A stretch of 64,000 nt of DNA, taken from positions 186,001-250,000 of the forward strand of contig JAJFBE010000003.1 in assembly GCA_020697255.1 (NCBI GenBank). The letters are read 5' to 3'. Position numbers and translations under genes: made by a program. Shown here piece after piece: positions 1 to 9,457 of the stretch (position 1 is the first letter of the stretch; each line of letters opens with the position of its first letter). The notes beneath the pieces were generated by a model that did no database searches, was not told the origin of the DNA, and was given only the letters and a program-made list of their open reading frames with translations. This DNA comes from Burkholderiales bacterium. GTDB taxonomy: Bacteria; Pseudomonadota; Gammaproteobacteria; Burkholderiales; UBA11063.

Positions 1-725
1 AAAGACAAAGTATCGCTAATAATGCATATAATGAATTAAAGTCAGGGATATCCTTTGATAAAGTTGCGGTTAAATATTCTAATGCACCCAATGCCTTAAG
101 CGGAGGAGATTTGGGGTGGCGTAACAGTGCTGCGTTGCCTCCGGTTATTGCAAATGGCTTAAAAGATTTATCAGTTGATGGTTATACCAATGTCATTAAA
201 TTACCGGTTGGTTTTTTTATTTTCAAAGTTAACGAGATCAGGAAGCATGGAGCGGTGCAGATTATTAAGCAATACCATGTCCGGCATATCTTAATAAAGG
301 TAAATGAAAATACTAGTGATGATGAAGCAAAGCAGAAAATAAGCGAAATAAAAGCCAAACTGGATAATGATAAGTCAGATACGGTAAAACTTAGCAGTGA
401 TTTTGTTAAATATGCCAAACAATATTCGGAAGATACCAGTAGTATAAATGGTGGTGATTTGGGTTGGGTAAGCCTGGGGGATACGGTGCCTGCGTTTGAA
501 CAAACTATGCTAAAAACACCTATTGGCACGGTGAGTAGCCCGGTGCGTAGCCCGTTTGGCTGGCATATTTTACAGGTCCTGGAGGTTAGAAATTCTAACC
601 AAACCAATGATCGGGAAAAAGCCGAGATTCGTCAGGAGCTGCGTGAAAATAAAGGAACTATGATATACACTCAATGGCTTCGTGATATTCGCGAAATGGC
701 GTATGTAAAGATGAATGATGACTAA
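1..725 (+). CDS. surA: SurA periplasmic peptidyl-prolyl isomerase/chaperone (5'-partial)
   Basis: This is the C-terminal 240 or so residues of SurA, which escorts outer-membrane proteins through the periplasm. The reading frame is open from base 3, so the true start lies outside the window and the ATG at 111 is internal. Two parvulin (PpiC) domains are visible: the end of the first (GGDLGW near base 108) and a complete second one beginning QYHVRHILIK and containing GGDLGWVSLGDTVPAF and SPFGWHILQV. The stop overlaps the start of pdxA by 11 bases, the classical surA-pdxA arrangement of beta- and gammaproteobacteria. Family assignment is secure; the N-terminal chaperone domain and signal peptide are not in view. 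Confidence 0.93.
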   Translation, partial: RQSIANNAYNELKSGISFDKVAVKYSNAPNALSGGDLGWRNSAALPPVIANGLKDLSVDGYTNVIKLPVGFFIFKVNEIRKHGAVQIIKQYHVRHILIKVNENTSDDEAKQKISEIKAKLDNDKSDTVKLSSDFVKYAKQYSEDTSSINGGDLGWVSLGDTVPAFEQTMLKTPIGTVSSPVRSPFGWHILQVLEVRNSNQTNDREKAEIRQELRENKGTMIYTQWLRDIREMAYVKMNDD

Positions 726-1707
726 TCCAATTATTGTAATTACTCTTGGCGAGCCAGGTGGCATCGGTGCAGATATATGCCTTGACATACCAGTTATAGA
801 TAATTTTATCTTAGTGGTTATAGGTGATATACAGTTACTTAAAAATAGGGCTGTGTTATTAAAAAAACCGCGCAAACTTTGCCAGATTGAACTGGAATAT
901 TTGCGCACTCACTCTAATATAGTCCAGATAAATAATGAAATTTTAGTTTTGCATGTTGATTGCCCCGCCGTAGATACTATTGGGCAATTACATAAAGAAA
1001 ATGCAGCATACGTATTGAAGCTTTTGGATATTGCAGCAGATTTGTGTAGCGATGGTATAGCAAGAGCAATGATTACTGCTCCGGTTAGTAAGGAAATTAT
1101 AAATGCAGCCGGATACAAATTTTATGGGCATACTGAATATTTAGCCCAGAAATTTGGTCGGGATAAAGTAGTTATGATGTTAGCAAACCCATTAATGAGG
1201 GTGGCGCTTTTAACTACACATTTACCCTTAAAGGAGGTTGCCACCCATGTTACACAAGCTAATATACAGCAAACAATAGAAATAATCCGGCAATCGTTTA
1301 AAGATTATTATAAAATAAATAATCCGAGGATAGGGGTGTGTGGGTTAAATCCACATGCCGGCGAAGGCGGTTATTTGGGTGATGAAGAAATAAAAATAAT
1401 AAACCCTAAGATTCGGCAGATGCGGGATTTGGGATATAATATTTCCGGAGCATATCCGGCTGATACAATTTTTAATCATTTAAAAGATTTTGATGTTATT
1501 TTGGCAATGTATCATGACCAGGGGTTGCCAGTTTTGAAATATGCCGATTTTGAAAATGGTATTAACATAACACTAGGATTACCTATTTTACGCGTGTCTG
1601 TTGATCATGGTACAGCGTTAAATCTGGCTGGTACAGGTTTAGCCAGCAGTAAAAGTTTATTATATGCGATTAATCAAACAGTTGAATTTATAAATTCCGG
1701 GAGATAA
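715..1707 (+). CDS. pdxA: 4-hydroxythreonine-4-phosphate dehydrogenase PdxA
   Basis: This NAD-dependent cytoplasmic enzyme oxidises 4-phosphohydroxy-L-threonine in the DXP-dependent pathway to pyridoxal phosphate. The 330-residue length is normal. The metal-binding histidines can be placed in the usual contexts: YGHTEY (about residue 138), NPHAGEGG (about 213) and MYHDQGLPVLK (about 267). ITAPVSKE and DHGTALNLAGTGLA are also typical. Two ATGs (715 and 718) sit in tandem inside the end of surA, so translation is probably coupled; the choice between them is open. pfp follows after 2 bases. Confidence 0.96.
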   Translation: MMTNPIIVITLGEPGGIGADICLDIPVIDNFILVVIGDIQLLKNRAVLLKKPRKLCQIELEYLRTHSNIVQINNEILVLHVDCPAVDTIGQLHKENAAYVLKLLDIAADLCSDGIARAMITAPVSKEIINAAGYKFYGHTEYLAQKFGRDKVVMMLANPLMRVALLTTHLPLKEVATHVTQANIQQTIEIIRQSFKDYYKINNPRIGVCGLNPHAGEGGYLGDEEIKIINPKIRQMRDLGYNISGAYPADTIFNHLKDFDVILAMYHDQGLPVLKYADFENGINITLGLPILRVSVDHGTALNLAGTGLASSKSLLYAINQTVEFINSGR

Positions 1708-1709
1708 AT

Positions 1710-2972
1710 GTGCAAAATGCAATATATGCTCAATCAGGTGGAGTAACTTCGGTTATAAATGCTTCAGCTTGTGGTGTAATTACAGCCTGTCGTGAAAATG
1801 CGGATAAAATTGGTACCTTATATGCAGCAGAAAATGGGATTTTAGGTGTCCTTAATGAACAATTAATCGACACCGCACATGAAAGTATGGAGAATATAAA
1901 AAAACTACGTCATACTCCGGGAGGTGCATTTGGTTCATGTCGTTATAAATTAAAAAGTTTAGGACAAAACCGCTTGGAATATGAGCGTTTGATTGAGGTA
2001 TTTAAAGCATATAATATTGGTTATTTTTTTTATAATGGCGGTAATGATTCGGCGGATACTTGTCTTAAAGTATCCCAGATTGCTGATGAGCTTGGCTATC
2101 CGATTAAAGCAGTACATATACCTAAAACAGTTGATAATGATTTGGTGGTGACAGATAACTGCCCGGGTTTTGGCTCGGTTGCCAAGTATATAGCTACTTC
2201 AATTTGTGAAGCTGGTTTTGATTTGGAGTCGATGAGCTTGACTTCAACTAAAGTCTTTATTTTAGAGGTTATGGGACGTAATGCCGGTTGGATTGCAGCA
2301 TCCAGTGGTTTAGCCAGCAATAATAAAGCCGCAGCACCCCACATTATTTTGTTTCCCGAAATTACGTTTGATGAAGATTTATTTGTTGCTAAAGTAGACT
2401 CTACGGTTAAACAATATGGATATTGCGTGATAGCTGTATCTGAGGGGATTAAGGATAAAAAGGGTGATCTTTTAAGTGCATCACAACAAGTTACAGATGA
2501 TTTTGGGCATAAGCAATTAGGCGGTGTAGCACCATTAATTGCCGGGATTGTAAAAAAGCGGCTTAATTTAAAATATCATTGGGCAGTTGCCGATTATTTG
2601 CAAAGATCAGCACGGCATCTATCATCTAAAACAGATGTGGAGCACGCATATTTAGTTGGGCATACCGGTGTAAAACTGGCCCTAAACGGTCATAATGCGA
2701 TTATGCCCTATATAAAGCGCATATCGCAAAACCCATATTTATGGGATATAGATTACGCACCTTTAACCGAAATTGCCAATAAAGAAAAATATATGCCGCG
2801 CGATTTTATTAGTGAAGATGGCTTTCATATTACGAATAAGTGTAGGGAATATTTATTACCCTTAATTCAAGGCGAGGAATTTCCACCATTTGTAAATGGC
2901 TTACCGGATTATGTGCGTTTAAAAAAACATAAAGTAGAGCCAAAACTCGCCCCTTTTGGGACATCAGCATGA
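1710..2972 (+). CDS. pfp: Pyrophosphate-dependent 6-phosphofructokinase
   Basis: This enzyme reversibly phosphorylates fructose 6-phosphate with pyrophosphate in place of ATP. Seen: an N-terminal AQSGGVTSVINAS loop, GGNDSADT (about residues 109-116) where ATP enzymes have a Gly-rich GGDGS-type loop, PKTVDNDL (about 137) and MGRNAGWIAA (about 188). The 420-residue length fits the bacterial PPi-type family. The start is GTG, because no ATG lies at the family's N-terminus. It follows pdxA by 2 bases and overlaps ubiX by 4 bases, so it appears to be expressed with unrelated cofactor genes. I infer PPi specificity from the motifs. Confidence 0.93.
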   Translation: MQNAIYAQSGGVTSVINASACGVITACRENADKIGTLYAAENGILGVLNEQLIDTAHESMENIKKLRHTPGGAFGSCRYKLKSLGQNRLEYERLIEVFKAYNIGYFFYNGGNDSADTCLKVSQIADELGYPIKAVHIPKTVDNDLVVTDNCPGFGSVAKYIATSICEAGFDLESMSLTSTKVFILEVMGRNAGWIAASSGLASNNKAAAPHIILFPEITFDEDLFVAKVDSTVKQYGYCVIAVSEGIKDKKGDLLSASQQVTDDFGHKQLGGVAPLIAGIVKKRLNLKYHWAVADYLQRSARHLSSKTDVEHAYLVGHTGVKLALNGHNAIMPYIKRISQNPYLWDIDYAPLTEIANKEKYMPRDFISEDGFHITNKCREYLLPLIQGEEFPPFVNGLPDYVRLKKHKVEPKLAPFGTSA

Positions 2973-3589
2973 AGAATATAACTCTTGGGATAACTGGTGC
3001 AACCGGCATACCTCTGGCTTTTACTTTACTGAAGCAATTGCTGGAACTAAACTCTCAGGTACATTTAGTTATTACTTCGGCAGGTATTATAACTGCCAAT
3101 CAGGAGACTGGAATTAGTTTATCGGCTAATCCGAATACAACTCGAAATAGTTTAATTAAACATTTAAATTTAATAAATTGTGATAATCTTTATGTGTATA
3201 CCAATAATGACTGGTATGCGCCCATGGCGTCTGGTACAAATGTTAGTGATGCTATGGTTATTTGCCCATGTTCTATGGCAAGCCTTGGCAAAATTGCCAG
3301 TGGAATTGGGGATGATTTACTCTGTCGGGCAGCGGATGTTATACTAAAAGAGCGTAAAAACCTAATTTTAGTGCCCCGGGAAACGCCTCTTTCAGCAATA
3401 CATTTAGCTAATATGCAAAAATTAGCAGCATTGCAGGTGTGTATATTACCGCCAATGCCGGCATTTTACACTCACCCTAAAAGTGTACAAGATATTGTTG
3501 ATTTCATTGTTGGACGTATCCTAGACCAGTTAGGGCTTACTAATAGCTTAGTAAAACCTTGGGGGTGTCAGGAGCGTGCTGTTGGTTAA
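2969..3589 (+). CDS. ubiX: Flavin prenyltransferase UbiX
   Basis: UbiX attaches a dimethylallyl group to FMN to make the prenyl-FMN cofactor used by the UbiD decarboxylase of ubiquinone synthesis. The 206-residue protein starts with the flavoprotein loop LGITGATGIPLA, and contains APMASGT, CPCSMASLGKIASGI and LVPRETPLSAIH, all standard for the family. The start codon overlaps the pfp stop (ATGA). ubiD and other ubi genes are not adjacent, but ubiA lies at 50.8 kb. Confidence 0.95.
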   Translation: MKNITLGITGATGIPLAFTLLKQLLELNSQVHLVITSAGIITANQETGISLSANPNTTRNSLIKHLNLINCDNLYVYTNNDWYAPMASGTNVSDAMVICPCSMASLGKIASGIGDDLLCRAADVILKERKNLILVPRETPLSAIHLANMQKLAALQVCILPPMPAFYTHPKSVQDIVDFIVGRILDQLGLTNSLVKPWGCQERAVG

Positions 3590-3595
3590 TTGGTA

Positions 3596-3625
3596 TTGCG
3601 TGGTTTGTATGACTTACGGTACAAT
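3596..3625 (+). promoter_or_regulatory. Candidate sigma-70 promoter for grxD
   Basis: TTGCGT (3596-3601) and TACAAT (3620-3625) are separated by 18 bases and sit 34 bases upstream of the grxD ATG, in the only non-coding gap between ubiX and grxD. The -10 is good and the -35 is weak. Confidence 0.4.
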
Positions 3626-3658
3626 ATAGGGTTAATAGTTATTTTAGGGCAGACGGTT

Positions 3659-3967
3659 ATGACAAATGTACAGGATAAAATTAAGCAACAAATAAGTGAA
3701 CACAAAATAGTATTATATATGAAGGGAACCTCCAAGTTTCCAATGTGCGGTTTTTCTGGACGTGTATTAAAGATTTTGTCCGCATGCGGGATTAAGGATT
3801 TTCTTGCCGTTAACGTTTTGGAAGACGAAGAAATCCGGCAGGGAATCAAAGATTTTTCCAATTGGCCAACAGTACCGCAATTATATATCAATGGTCAGTT
3901 TATTGGTGGTTCAGATATTGTTGCTGAAATGTATGAATCTGGTGAGTTACAACAGTTATTACAATAA
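3659..3967 (+). CDS. grxD: Monothiol glutaredoxin Grx4/GrxD
   Basis: A 102-residue monothiol glutaredoxin with the diagnostic CGFS active site at residues 30-33 and the glutathione-binding WPTVPQLYI and GGSDIVAEM segments. CGFS proteins bind a labile 2Fe-2S cluster with glutathione and serve in Fe-S delivery and iron sensing. I chose ATG 3659 because the family begins just before the VQDKIKQQI helix; the longer open frame back to 3590 runs through the likely promoter. nnrD follows after 3 bases. Confidence 0.95.
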   Translation: MTNVQDKIKQQISEHKIVLYMKGTSKFPMCGFSGRVLKILSACGIKDFLAVNVLEDEEIRQGIKDFSNWPTVPQLYINGQFIGGSDIVAEMYESGELQQLLQ

Positions 3968-3970
3968 ATT

Positions 3971-4891
3971 ATGAAAACACAAATCCACGCTTCAACCTAT
4001 AAGCAGATATTAGCACAAGCTAAAGCGCTAAAGATTACAGTATTTAAGAATGATCTGGAAAATATTGGATATACACAATTGCTTCGTAACAAATTAAATA
4101 CCAATAAAGGTGATTTTGGGACTGTTGGAATAATTGGTGGTGCCCGTAGTATGCATGGGTCCATGTATCTTGCCGGTAGAGCTGCAATGTCTTGTGGTGC
4201 AGGAAGAGTGGTTTTGGCATCTTTGGATGATGAATTTGGTTTTGATTTATTAATGCCGGAATTATTAACCGCAAAACCAAAAGATATACTAAAGCATATT
4301 GAAAATTATGCAGTAGTAGTAATTGGCCCTGGCCTAAGCCAGGAGGATGGCGCACATAAATTACTTGAAAAAATTCTTGATTTACAACCTGCTACAAAAT
4401 TTGTTTTTGATGCAGATGCATTAAACCTGATTGCAGCCAATTCTAAATGGCATTACCAGTTTCGTGCATTGCCAAATAAAATTATAACCCCTCATCCAAA
4501 AGAAGCCTCGCGCCTTCTTAACTGTAGTACGAAACAAATTATGGATAGCCGGGTTGAAAGTGTAAAAAAACTTAGCGAGTATTACAATTCGGTAACAGTT
4601 TTAAAAGGTTATGCATCACTACTTTATGACGGTAAAGAACTATTTATAAATCCAACAGGAAACCCAGGCTTGTCAAATGCCGGACAGGGTGATGCATTAT
4701 GTGGTATTATCTCTGCTTTTATAGCTCAGGGAATGCCATTATTTGACAGCTTACGTTTTGGTGTTTTTGTTCACGGGGCAGCCGCTGATGAGCTAACTAC
4801 ACAATTCCCCGGATTAATTGGCATTCTGGCATCAGATGTTATCAAAAAATCACGCGAACTAATTAATCAATTAATATGTCGTAAAAAATAA
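3971..4891 (+). CDS. nnrD: ADP-dependent (S)-NAD(P)H-hydrate dehydratase
   Basis: This repair enzyme reconverts hydrated NADH or NADPH at the expense of ADP. The 306-residue ribokinase-fold protein has GTVGIIGGARSMHGSMYLA at the N-terminal end of the fold, VIGPGLSQ, DADALNLIA, TPHPKEASRLL and the anion-hole/catalytic NAGQGDALCGIISAF. It lacks the epimerase (NnrE/YjeF_N) domain that is often fused in front, so the epimerase must be encoded elsewhere. The first 40 residues are not part of the recognised fold. Confidence 0.92.
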   Translation: MKTQIHASTYKQILAQAKALKITVFKNDLENIGYTQLLRNKLNTNKGDFGTVGIIGGARSMHGSMYLAGRAAMSCGAGRVVLASLDDEFGFDLLMPELLTAKPKDILKHIENYAVVVIGPGLSQEDGAHKLLEKILDLQPATKFVFDADALNLIAANSKWHYQFRALPNKIITPHPKEASRLLNCSTKQIMDSRVESVKKLSEYYNSVTVLKGYASLLYDGKELFINPTGNPGLSNAGQGDALCGIISAFIAQGMPLFDSLRFGVFVHGAAADELTTQFPGLIGILASDVIKKSRELINQLICRKK

Positions 4892-4929
4892 TCCAGGTAC
4901 GTTAATCATTATTTAGATAAGGTTACATT

Positions 4930-7740
4930 ATGAAAATTTTGTCAACGAATGTTTATGTGGGTCCTAATATATATGCCTCATTTCCGGTGATTCGTCATGT
5001 AATTGATTTAGGCTTGCTGGAAAATTGGCCCTCTGTAAAATTAGGCGATTCATTTATTGATGGATTAATTAGTGCGCTACCGGGATTAGAAACGCATGGC
5101 TGCTCTTATCGGGAGCCTGGCGGGTTTATTCGTAGACTAAGAGAAGGAGAGGGCACCTGGATTGGCCATATTTGGGAGCACGTTACACTTGAGATGCAGT
5201 CACTAGCCGGTAACGATGTGAGCTTTGGTAAAACTCGCTCTACAAATAAAACTGGTGAATATAACATGGTCTTTGAATATAAACAAAAAGATGTTGGTTT
5301 ACGTGCATGTTTATTAGCTCGTGATTTATTAGTTTCTCTAATGCCCAAGCAAATACAAGACCAGATTGGCTTAAATTTAAAAGATTTTAATTTTGAAGAT
5401 GAGCGGGTATCCTTTATTCGTTTTGCCCAAGGCAAACAGTTCGGCCCAAGTACCCAATCATTGGTAGATGCGGCCAGGCTTCGCGGCATTCCCTATATTC
5501 GCTTAAATAACCAGTCGCTAGTTCAATTTGGACACGGTAAATTTCAAAAGCGTATCCGGGCAACAATTACCAGCCAGACTACCGATATTGCAGTGGGTTT
5601 GGCTAGCGATAAGGAATTAACTAATCAATTATTAGATTCATTAGGTTTGCCGGTGCCTCATCAGCGATTGGTGAGAACGCCAGCGGATGCTGTTTCTGCA
5701 GCTAATCGTTTAGGTTATCCGGTTGTAGTAAAACCATTGGATGCAAATCATGGACGCGGGATTTCAATCAACTTGACTAACGATGAACAGGTTGCAAAAG
5801 CTTTTGAAGTTGCAAATGAGCATGCGCGCTATGTGTTGGTAGAACAATATATCGTAGGGTTTGATCATCGGATGTTAGTAGTTGATGGTAAGTTGGTTGC
5901 TGTTGCAAAACGTGTTCCAGGTCATGTGATAGGTGATGGTAAACATGCTATTAGTCAATTGGTCGATATAGTTAATGAAGATCCGAGACGTGGAGTTGGC
6001 CATGAAAAAGTTTTGACCCGTCTTGAATTAGATTATCAGGCCAAAACTTTGATGACAGTCGCGGGATTTACTGAAGATAGCGTATTGCCAAAAGGTGAGT
6101 TATTATATTTACGTTCCACTGCCAATTTATCTACAGGGGGAACAGCGATTGATATGACTGATATTGTTCATCCGGATAATCGGGATATGGCAGAGCGAGC
6201 GGTAAAGGCGGTTGGTTTGGATGTCGGGGGTGTAGATTTTTTAACACCTGATATTACTCATTCATATTTGGATGTTGGAGGCGCAATTGTAGAAGTAAAT
6301 GCAGCACCCGGGTTTAGAATGCATGTGGCGCCTAGTGAGGGAAAACCACGTGATGTAGCCGGTGCAGTTATGAATATGCTATTTCCCAATCAGGATGAAG
6401 CACGTATTCCAATTGCAACAATTACCGGTACGAACGGAAAAACTACCACATCTCGTATGGTAGCACATATGTGGAAACATGCAGGTAAACAAGTAGGTTT
6501 AACTACAACTGATGGTATTTATGTTAATGGGCGTTTAACTGTAGCCGGGGATACTACTGGTCCAAAATCTGCACAAATGGTCTTGCGTGATCCATCAGTA
6601 GATATCGGTATTTTTGAGACAGCACGTGGTGGCTTATTACGTAGTGGTTTAGGTTATGACTATTGTAACGTAGGTGCGTGTTTAAATGTTACGGCTGATC
6701 ATTTGGGAATACATGGAATAAATAGTGTTGCCGAATTGGGCAAGATAAAGCGTGTAGTAATTGAGGCAGCAAAAGATACTGCAGTATTAAACGCTGATGA
6801 TGCAGAGTGTTTAAAAATGTCGGCACATGTTAAAGCTAAAAATATTTTTTATATAACAATGAACCCCGAGCATGATCTGGTACGTGAACATATCCGCGCC
6901 GGCGGAAAAGCTGCAATTTTAGAAAACGGGCTAAATGGCTCAATGATTACTATCTTTGATAATCATATGCATATGCCGGTACTATGGACGCACCTGATTC
7001 CGGCAACAATTGAGGGCAAAGCGGTTCATAATATACAAAATGCAATGTTTGCTATAGCTATCACATACAGTATGGGTATGAGCCTGGATGATATTAAAAA
7101 CGGATTGATGACGTTTACTACCAGTTACTTCCAAGCACCAGGACGCATGAATTTCTTTGAGGAACATCCATTTAAAGTATTATTGGATTATGCACATAAC
7201 CCTGCAGCGCTAACTCTTTTATGTGATTTAGTTGGTAAACTGGATGTCCGCGGTAAAAGAACTTGTATACTAGCAGCACCAGGTGATAGGCGTGACCAAG
7301 ATATTTTAGAGTTGGCAACAATTGCTGCAGGTTGTTTTGATAATTTTATATGTAAACAGGATGATGGCAGGCGTGGGCGTGTTGATGGTGAGATTCCTGA
7401 ATTATTAAAAAAAGGCTTGATTGCTGCAGGGGTTAAACCAGAAAATATCCAGATTATTACAAATGAAGTCCAGGCAATTGATTATGGTCTGTCTAAAGCT
7501 TCAGAAAATGATTTATTAGTGATTTTGGCGGATGATATTAAACGCAGTTGGAAGCAGATAACTCATTTTAATGCTGGTGGCAAAGAACAGGTAAAAGCCA
7601 CAGCATCGGTAAATGCAAAACCGATTAAAGTTAAGAGTAATTTATCTGAAGAACTGAGTGAAATAATTCGTAGTGGAATTGTAAGTGATGAGAAAGGCGT
7701 ACGGATTGCGTACGTTGAAGATGATGAAGCATCCGATTAA
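4930..7740 (+). CDS. cphA: Cyanophycin synthetase CphA
   Basis: CphA polymerises aspartate and arginine into the storage polymer cyanophycin using two ATP-consuming sites. Three parts can be read: an N-terminal region of about 200 residues, an ATP-grasp domain (about 220-475, with VVVKPLDANHGRGIS and GGAIVEVNAAPGFRMH), and a Mur-ligase-like domain whose P-loop GTNGKTTT lies near residue 501, followed by FETARGGLLRSGLGYD and DYAHNPAAL. At 936 residues it is somewhat longer than typical, with an extra C-terminal tail. It opens a four-gene cyanophycin cluster and overlaps the next gene by 17 bases. Confidence 0.96.
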   Translation: MKILSTNVYVGPNIYASFPVIRHVIDLGLLENWPSVKLGDSFIDGLISALPGLETHGCSYREPGGFIRRLREGEGTWIGHIWEHVTLEMQSLAGNDVSFGKTRSTNKTGEYNMVFEYKQKDVGLRACLLARDLLVSLMPKQIQDQIGLNLKDFNFEDERVSFIRFAQGKQFGPSTQSLVDAARLRGIPYIRLNNQSLVQFGHGKFQKRIRATITSQTTDIAVGLASDKELTNQLLDSLGLPVPHQRLVRTPADAVSAANRLGYPVVVKPLDANHGRGISINLTNDEQVAKAFEVANEHARYVLVEQYIVGFDHRMLVVDGKLVAVAKRVPGHVIGDGKHAISQLVDIVNEDPRRGVGHEKVLTRLELDYQAKTLMTVAGFTEDSVLPKGELLYLRSTANLSTGGTAIDMTDIVHPDNRDMAERAVKAVGLDVGGVDFLTPDITHSYLDVGGAIVEVNAAPGFRMHVAPSEGKPRDVAGAVMNMLFPNQDEARIPIATITGTNGKTTTSRMVAHMWKHAGKQVGLTTTDGIYVNGRLTVAGDTTGPKSAQMVLRDPSVDIGIFETARGGLLRSGLGYDYCNVGACLNVTADHLGIHGINSVAELGKIKRVVIEAAKDTAVLNADDAECLKMSAHVKAKNIFYITMNPEHDLVREHIRAGGKAAILENGLNGSMITIFDNHMHMPVLWTHLIPATIEGKAVHNIQNAMFAIAITYSMGMSLDDIKNGLMTFTTSYFQAPGRMNFFEEHPFKVLLDYAHNPAALTLLCDLVGKLDVRGKRTCILAAPGDRRDQDILELATIAAGCFDNFICKQDDGRRGRVDGEIPELLKKGLIAAGVKPENIQIITNEVQAIDYGLSKASENDLLVILADDIKRSWKQITHFNAGGKEQVKATASVNAKPIKVKSNLSEELSEIIRSGIVSDEKGVRIAYVEDDEASD

Positions 7741-9442
7741 TAAACCACAGTTACCTGAAGGTAGATCAACCAGGCTTTTTGGCGCTAATTCATTTTTTGA
7801 TAACCCGGGAGCTGTACTAGATGTTCCTGTTACTGATAATCAGGATGAGTTGATTAAACTTATGCTTATAGAGCAAAAACGCGTATTATCGGTATTAGGC
7901 TGGGAAGAGAATTACCAAAGTGGTTATAAAAAATATAGTATGGGTATTCGTTTTGCCATATCCGCTCCTTTTGATTTACTTTGGGCAGCAACTGATCTGG
8001 TGGAATATTTATGGTTATCTGTACGGCATAAATTTGAATTTGGTGAGTTTTTAAGTGAAGATTATGCCCGTTCACATATGTTGCCGATAATTGACAGGCA
8101 TACCAATCTGGCTTACCGTAAGGTTTATCTAAAAGCCAAAGAGCGTGGATTAAATGTTTTTGAAGATGGTAACTCGGTTGTAATTGGCTCGGGTAAATAT
8201 TCCTATACTACTACTTTTGATAAATTATCCCCTGATGCTATCCCATGGGATAAGATACAAGAAATTCCGGCAGTTTTAGTAACCGGTACTAATGGTAAAA
8301 CAACAACAGTCAGATTAACGCGGTTTATATGTAAACAAGCCGGCAAGATTGTTGGTTACTGTTCTTCGGATTGGATTATGGTTGATGATAAAATTATTGA
8401 AAAAGGTGATTTATCCGGTCCAAGCGGTAACCAGGGTGTGATGATGAACCCTCAGGTGGAGGTGGCAGTTTTAGAAGTTGCCAGAGGTGGTTTACTCAGA
8501 CGCGGGATATTAACTAATTTTGTTAAGTCTGCAACCGTTACCAATGTATCTGAAGATCATCTACATGAAGACGGAGTTGATACTTTAGAAGAATTAGCCC
8601 AGGCTAAAGCTTTGGTATATAAAGGCGTTGCCAAAGATGGCTATGCAGTGATTAATCTTGATGATAAATTAATGCGGGAATATGCCAAAAAGATAGCTCA
8701 GAAAAAAATTTATATTACGCGCGATATTACAAATTCGAAGTATAGCCCATATCTGAAAGATGCGCAATACGTGTGCTATGCTGATAATAATGCATTTTAT
8801 TGGCGGGATAATAATAATGATCAGCGGATCGCAACATTTGCTAATACGCCAATTACAGTAAATGGTCATGCACGGCATAATATTGAAAATGCGTTACACG
8901 CAATAGCATTGTCATTTACATTAGGTAATAGTATTACGCAAATTGGTAAAGCGTTAACACAATATGAGAATACAGCAGAGAACAACCAAGGTAGGGCGAA
9001 TGTATTTGAGTATAACGGCGGGAAAATTATTGTTGATTTTGCGCATAATGCGGCTGGATTTGAAGCCATGGTCGGTTTGGTAAAATCTTACGTAACCAAC
9101 GGCGGCAGGCTAGGTATATTGCTAGGCAATACCGGTAATCGCATGAGCTTAACGGATAAAATTACCGATGCAGTTATAAGCGGCCGGCCGGATTTCGTGG
9201 TGATAAAAGAACTTACCACATACTTACGCGGCACAGAGCCGGGACAAGTAGTTCGGCAAATAGAAGAGATGTTGATTGCTAAAGGTATGGATAAAAATAA
9301 TATTCGGTTAGTTGATAATGAATTTGATGGGCTGGATGTAGCAATTAATTTTGTTAAACCAGGCGATGCTTTTTTATTTATTGCGCATGAATCTACAGCT
9401 GAAATAGTAGAAAAACTTAAAGCTCTTGCAGAGCAATTATAA
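7724..9442 (+). CDS. Second cyanophycin synthetase-like Mur ligase (CphA' type)
   Basis: This 572-residue protein has only the Mur-ligase half of a cyanophycin synthetase: GTNGKTTTVR (about residue 190), VLEVARGGLLRRGI and DFAHNAAGFEAM match the same segments in the preceding CphA, but no ATP-grasp domain is present. Paired genes of this kind are known in proteobacteria, where the second copy is called cphA'; its precise activity is less settled. I chose ATG 7724 inside the end of cphA because the open frame further upstream to 7685 is merely the other frame of cphA. cyanophycinase follows after 15 bases. Confidence 0.85.
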   Translation: MKHPINKPQLPEGRSTRLFGANSFFDNPGAVLDVPVTDNQDELIKLMLIEQKRVLSVLGWEENYQSGYKKYSMGIRFAISAPFDLLWAATDLVEYLWLSVRHKFEFGEFLSEDYARSHMLPIIDRHTNLAYRKVYLKAKERGLNVFEDGNSVVIGSGKYSYTTTFDKLSPDAIPWDKIQEIPAVLVTGTNGKTTTVRLTRFICKQAGKIVGYCSSDWIMVDDKIIEKGDLSGPSGNQGVMMNPQVEVAVLEVARGGLLRRGILTNFVKSATVTNVSEDHLHEDGVDTLEELAQAKALVYKGVAKDGYAVINLDDKLMREYAKKIAQKKIYITRDITNSKYSPYLKDAQYVCYADNNAFYWRDNNNDQRIATFANTPITVNGHARHNIENALHAIALSFTLGNSITQIGKALTQYENTAENNQGRANVFEYNGGKIIVDFAHNAAGFEAMVGLVKSYVTNGGRLGILLGNTGNRMSLTDKITDAVISGRPDFVVIKELTTYLRGTEPGQVVRQIEEMLIAKGMDKNNIRLVDNEFDGLDVAINFVKPGDAFLFIAHESTAEIVEKLKALAEQL

Positions 9443-9457
9443 AGTAAAGGAAAAAAA

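Noticed and set aside
3590-3658. Extended N-terminus of the glutaredoxin from TTG 3590.
   Set aside because: It runs through the likely promoter and the family starts at ATG 3659.
5106-5489. Antisense frame of 127 codons inside cphA, and similar long antisense frames elsewhere (for example 10338-10550 and 26515-26820).
   Set aside because: They are complementary shadows of strongly conserved genes and have no ribosome binding sites or family features of their own.
7724-9442. MurE or folylpolyglutamate synthase for the second Mur-ligase protein.
   Set aside because: Shared VARGGLLR segments with CphA and its place inside a cyanophycin cluster fit a CphA' protein better.
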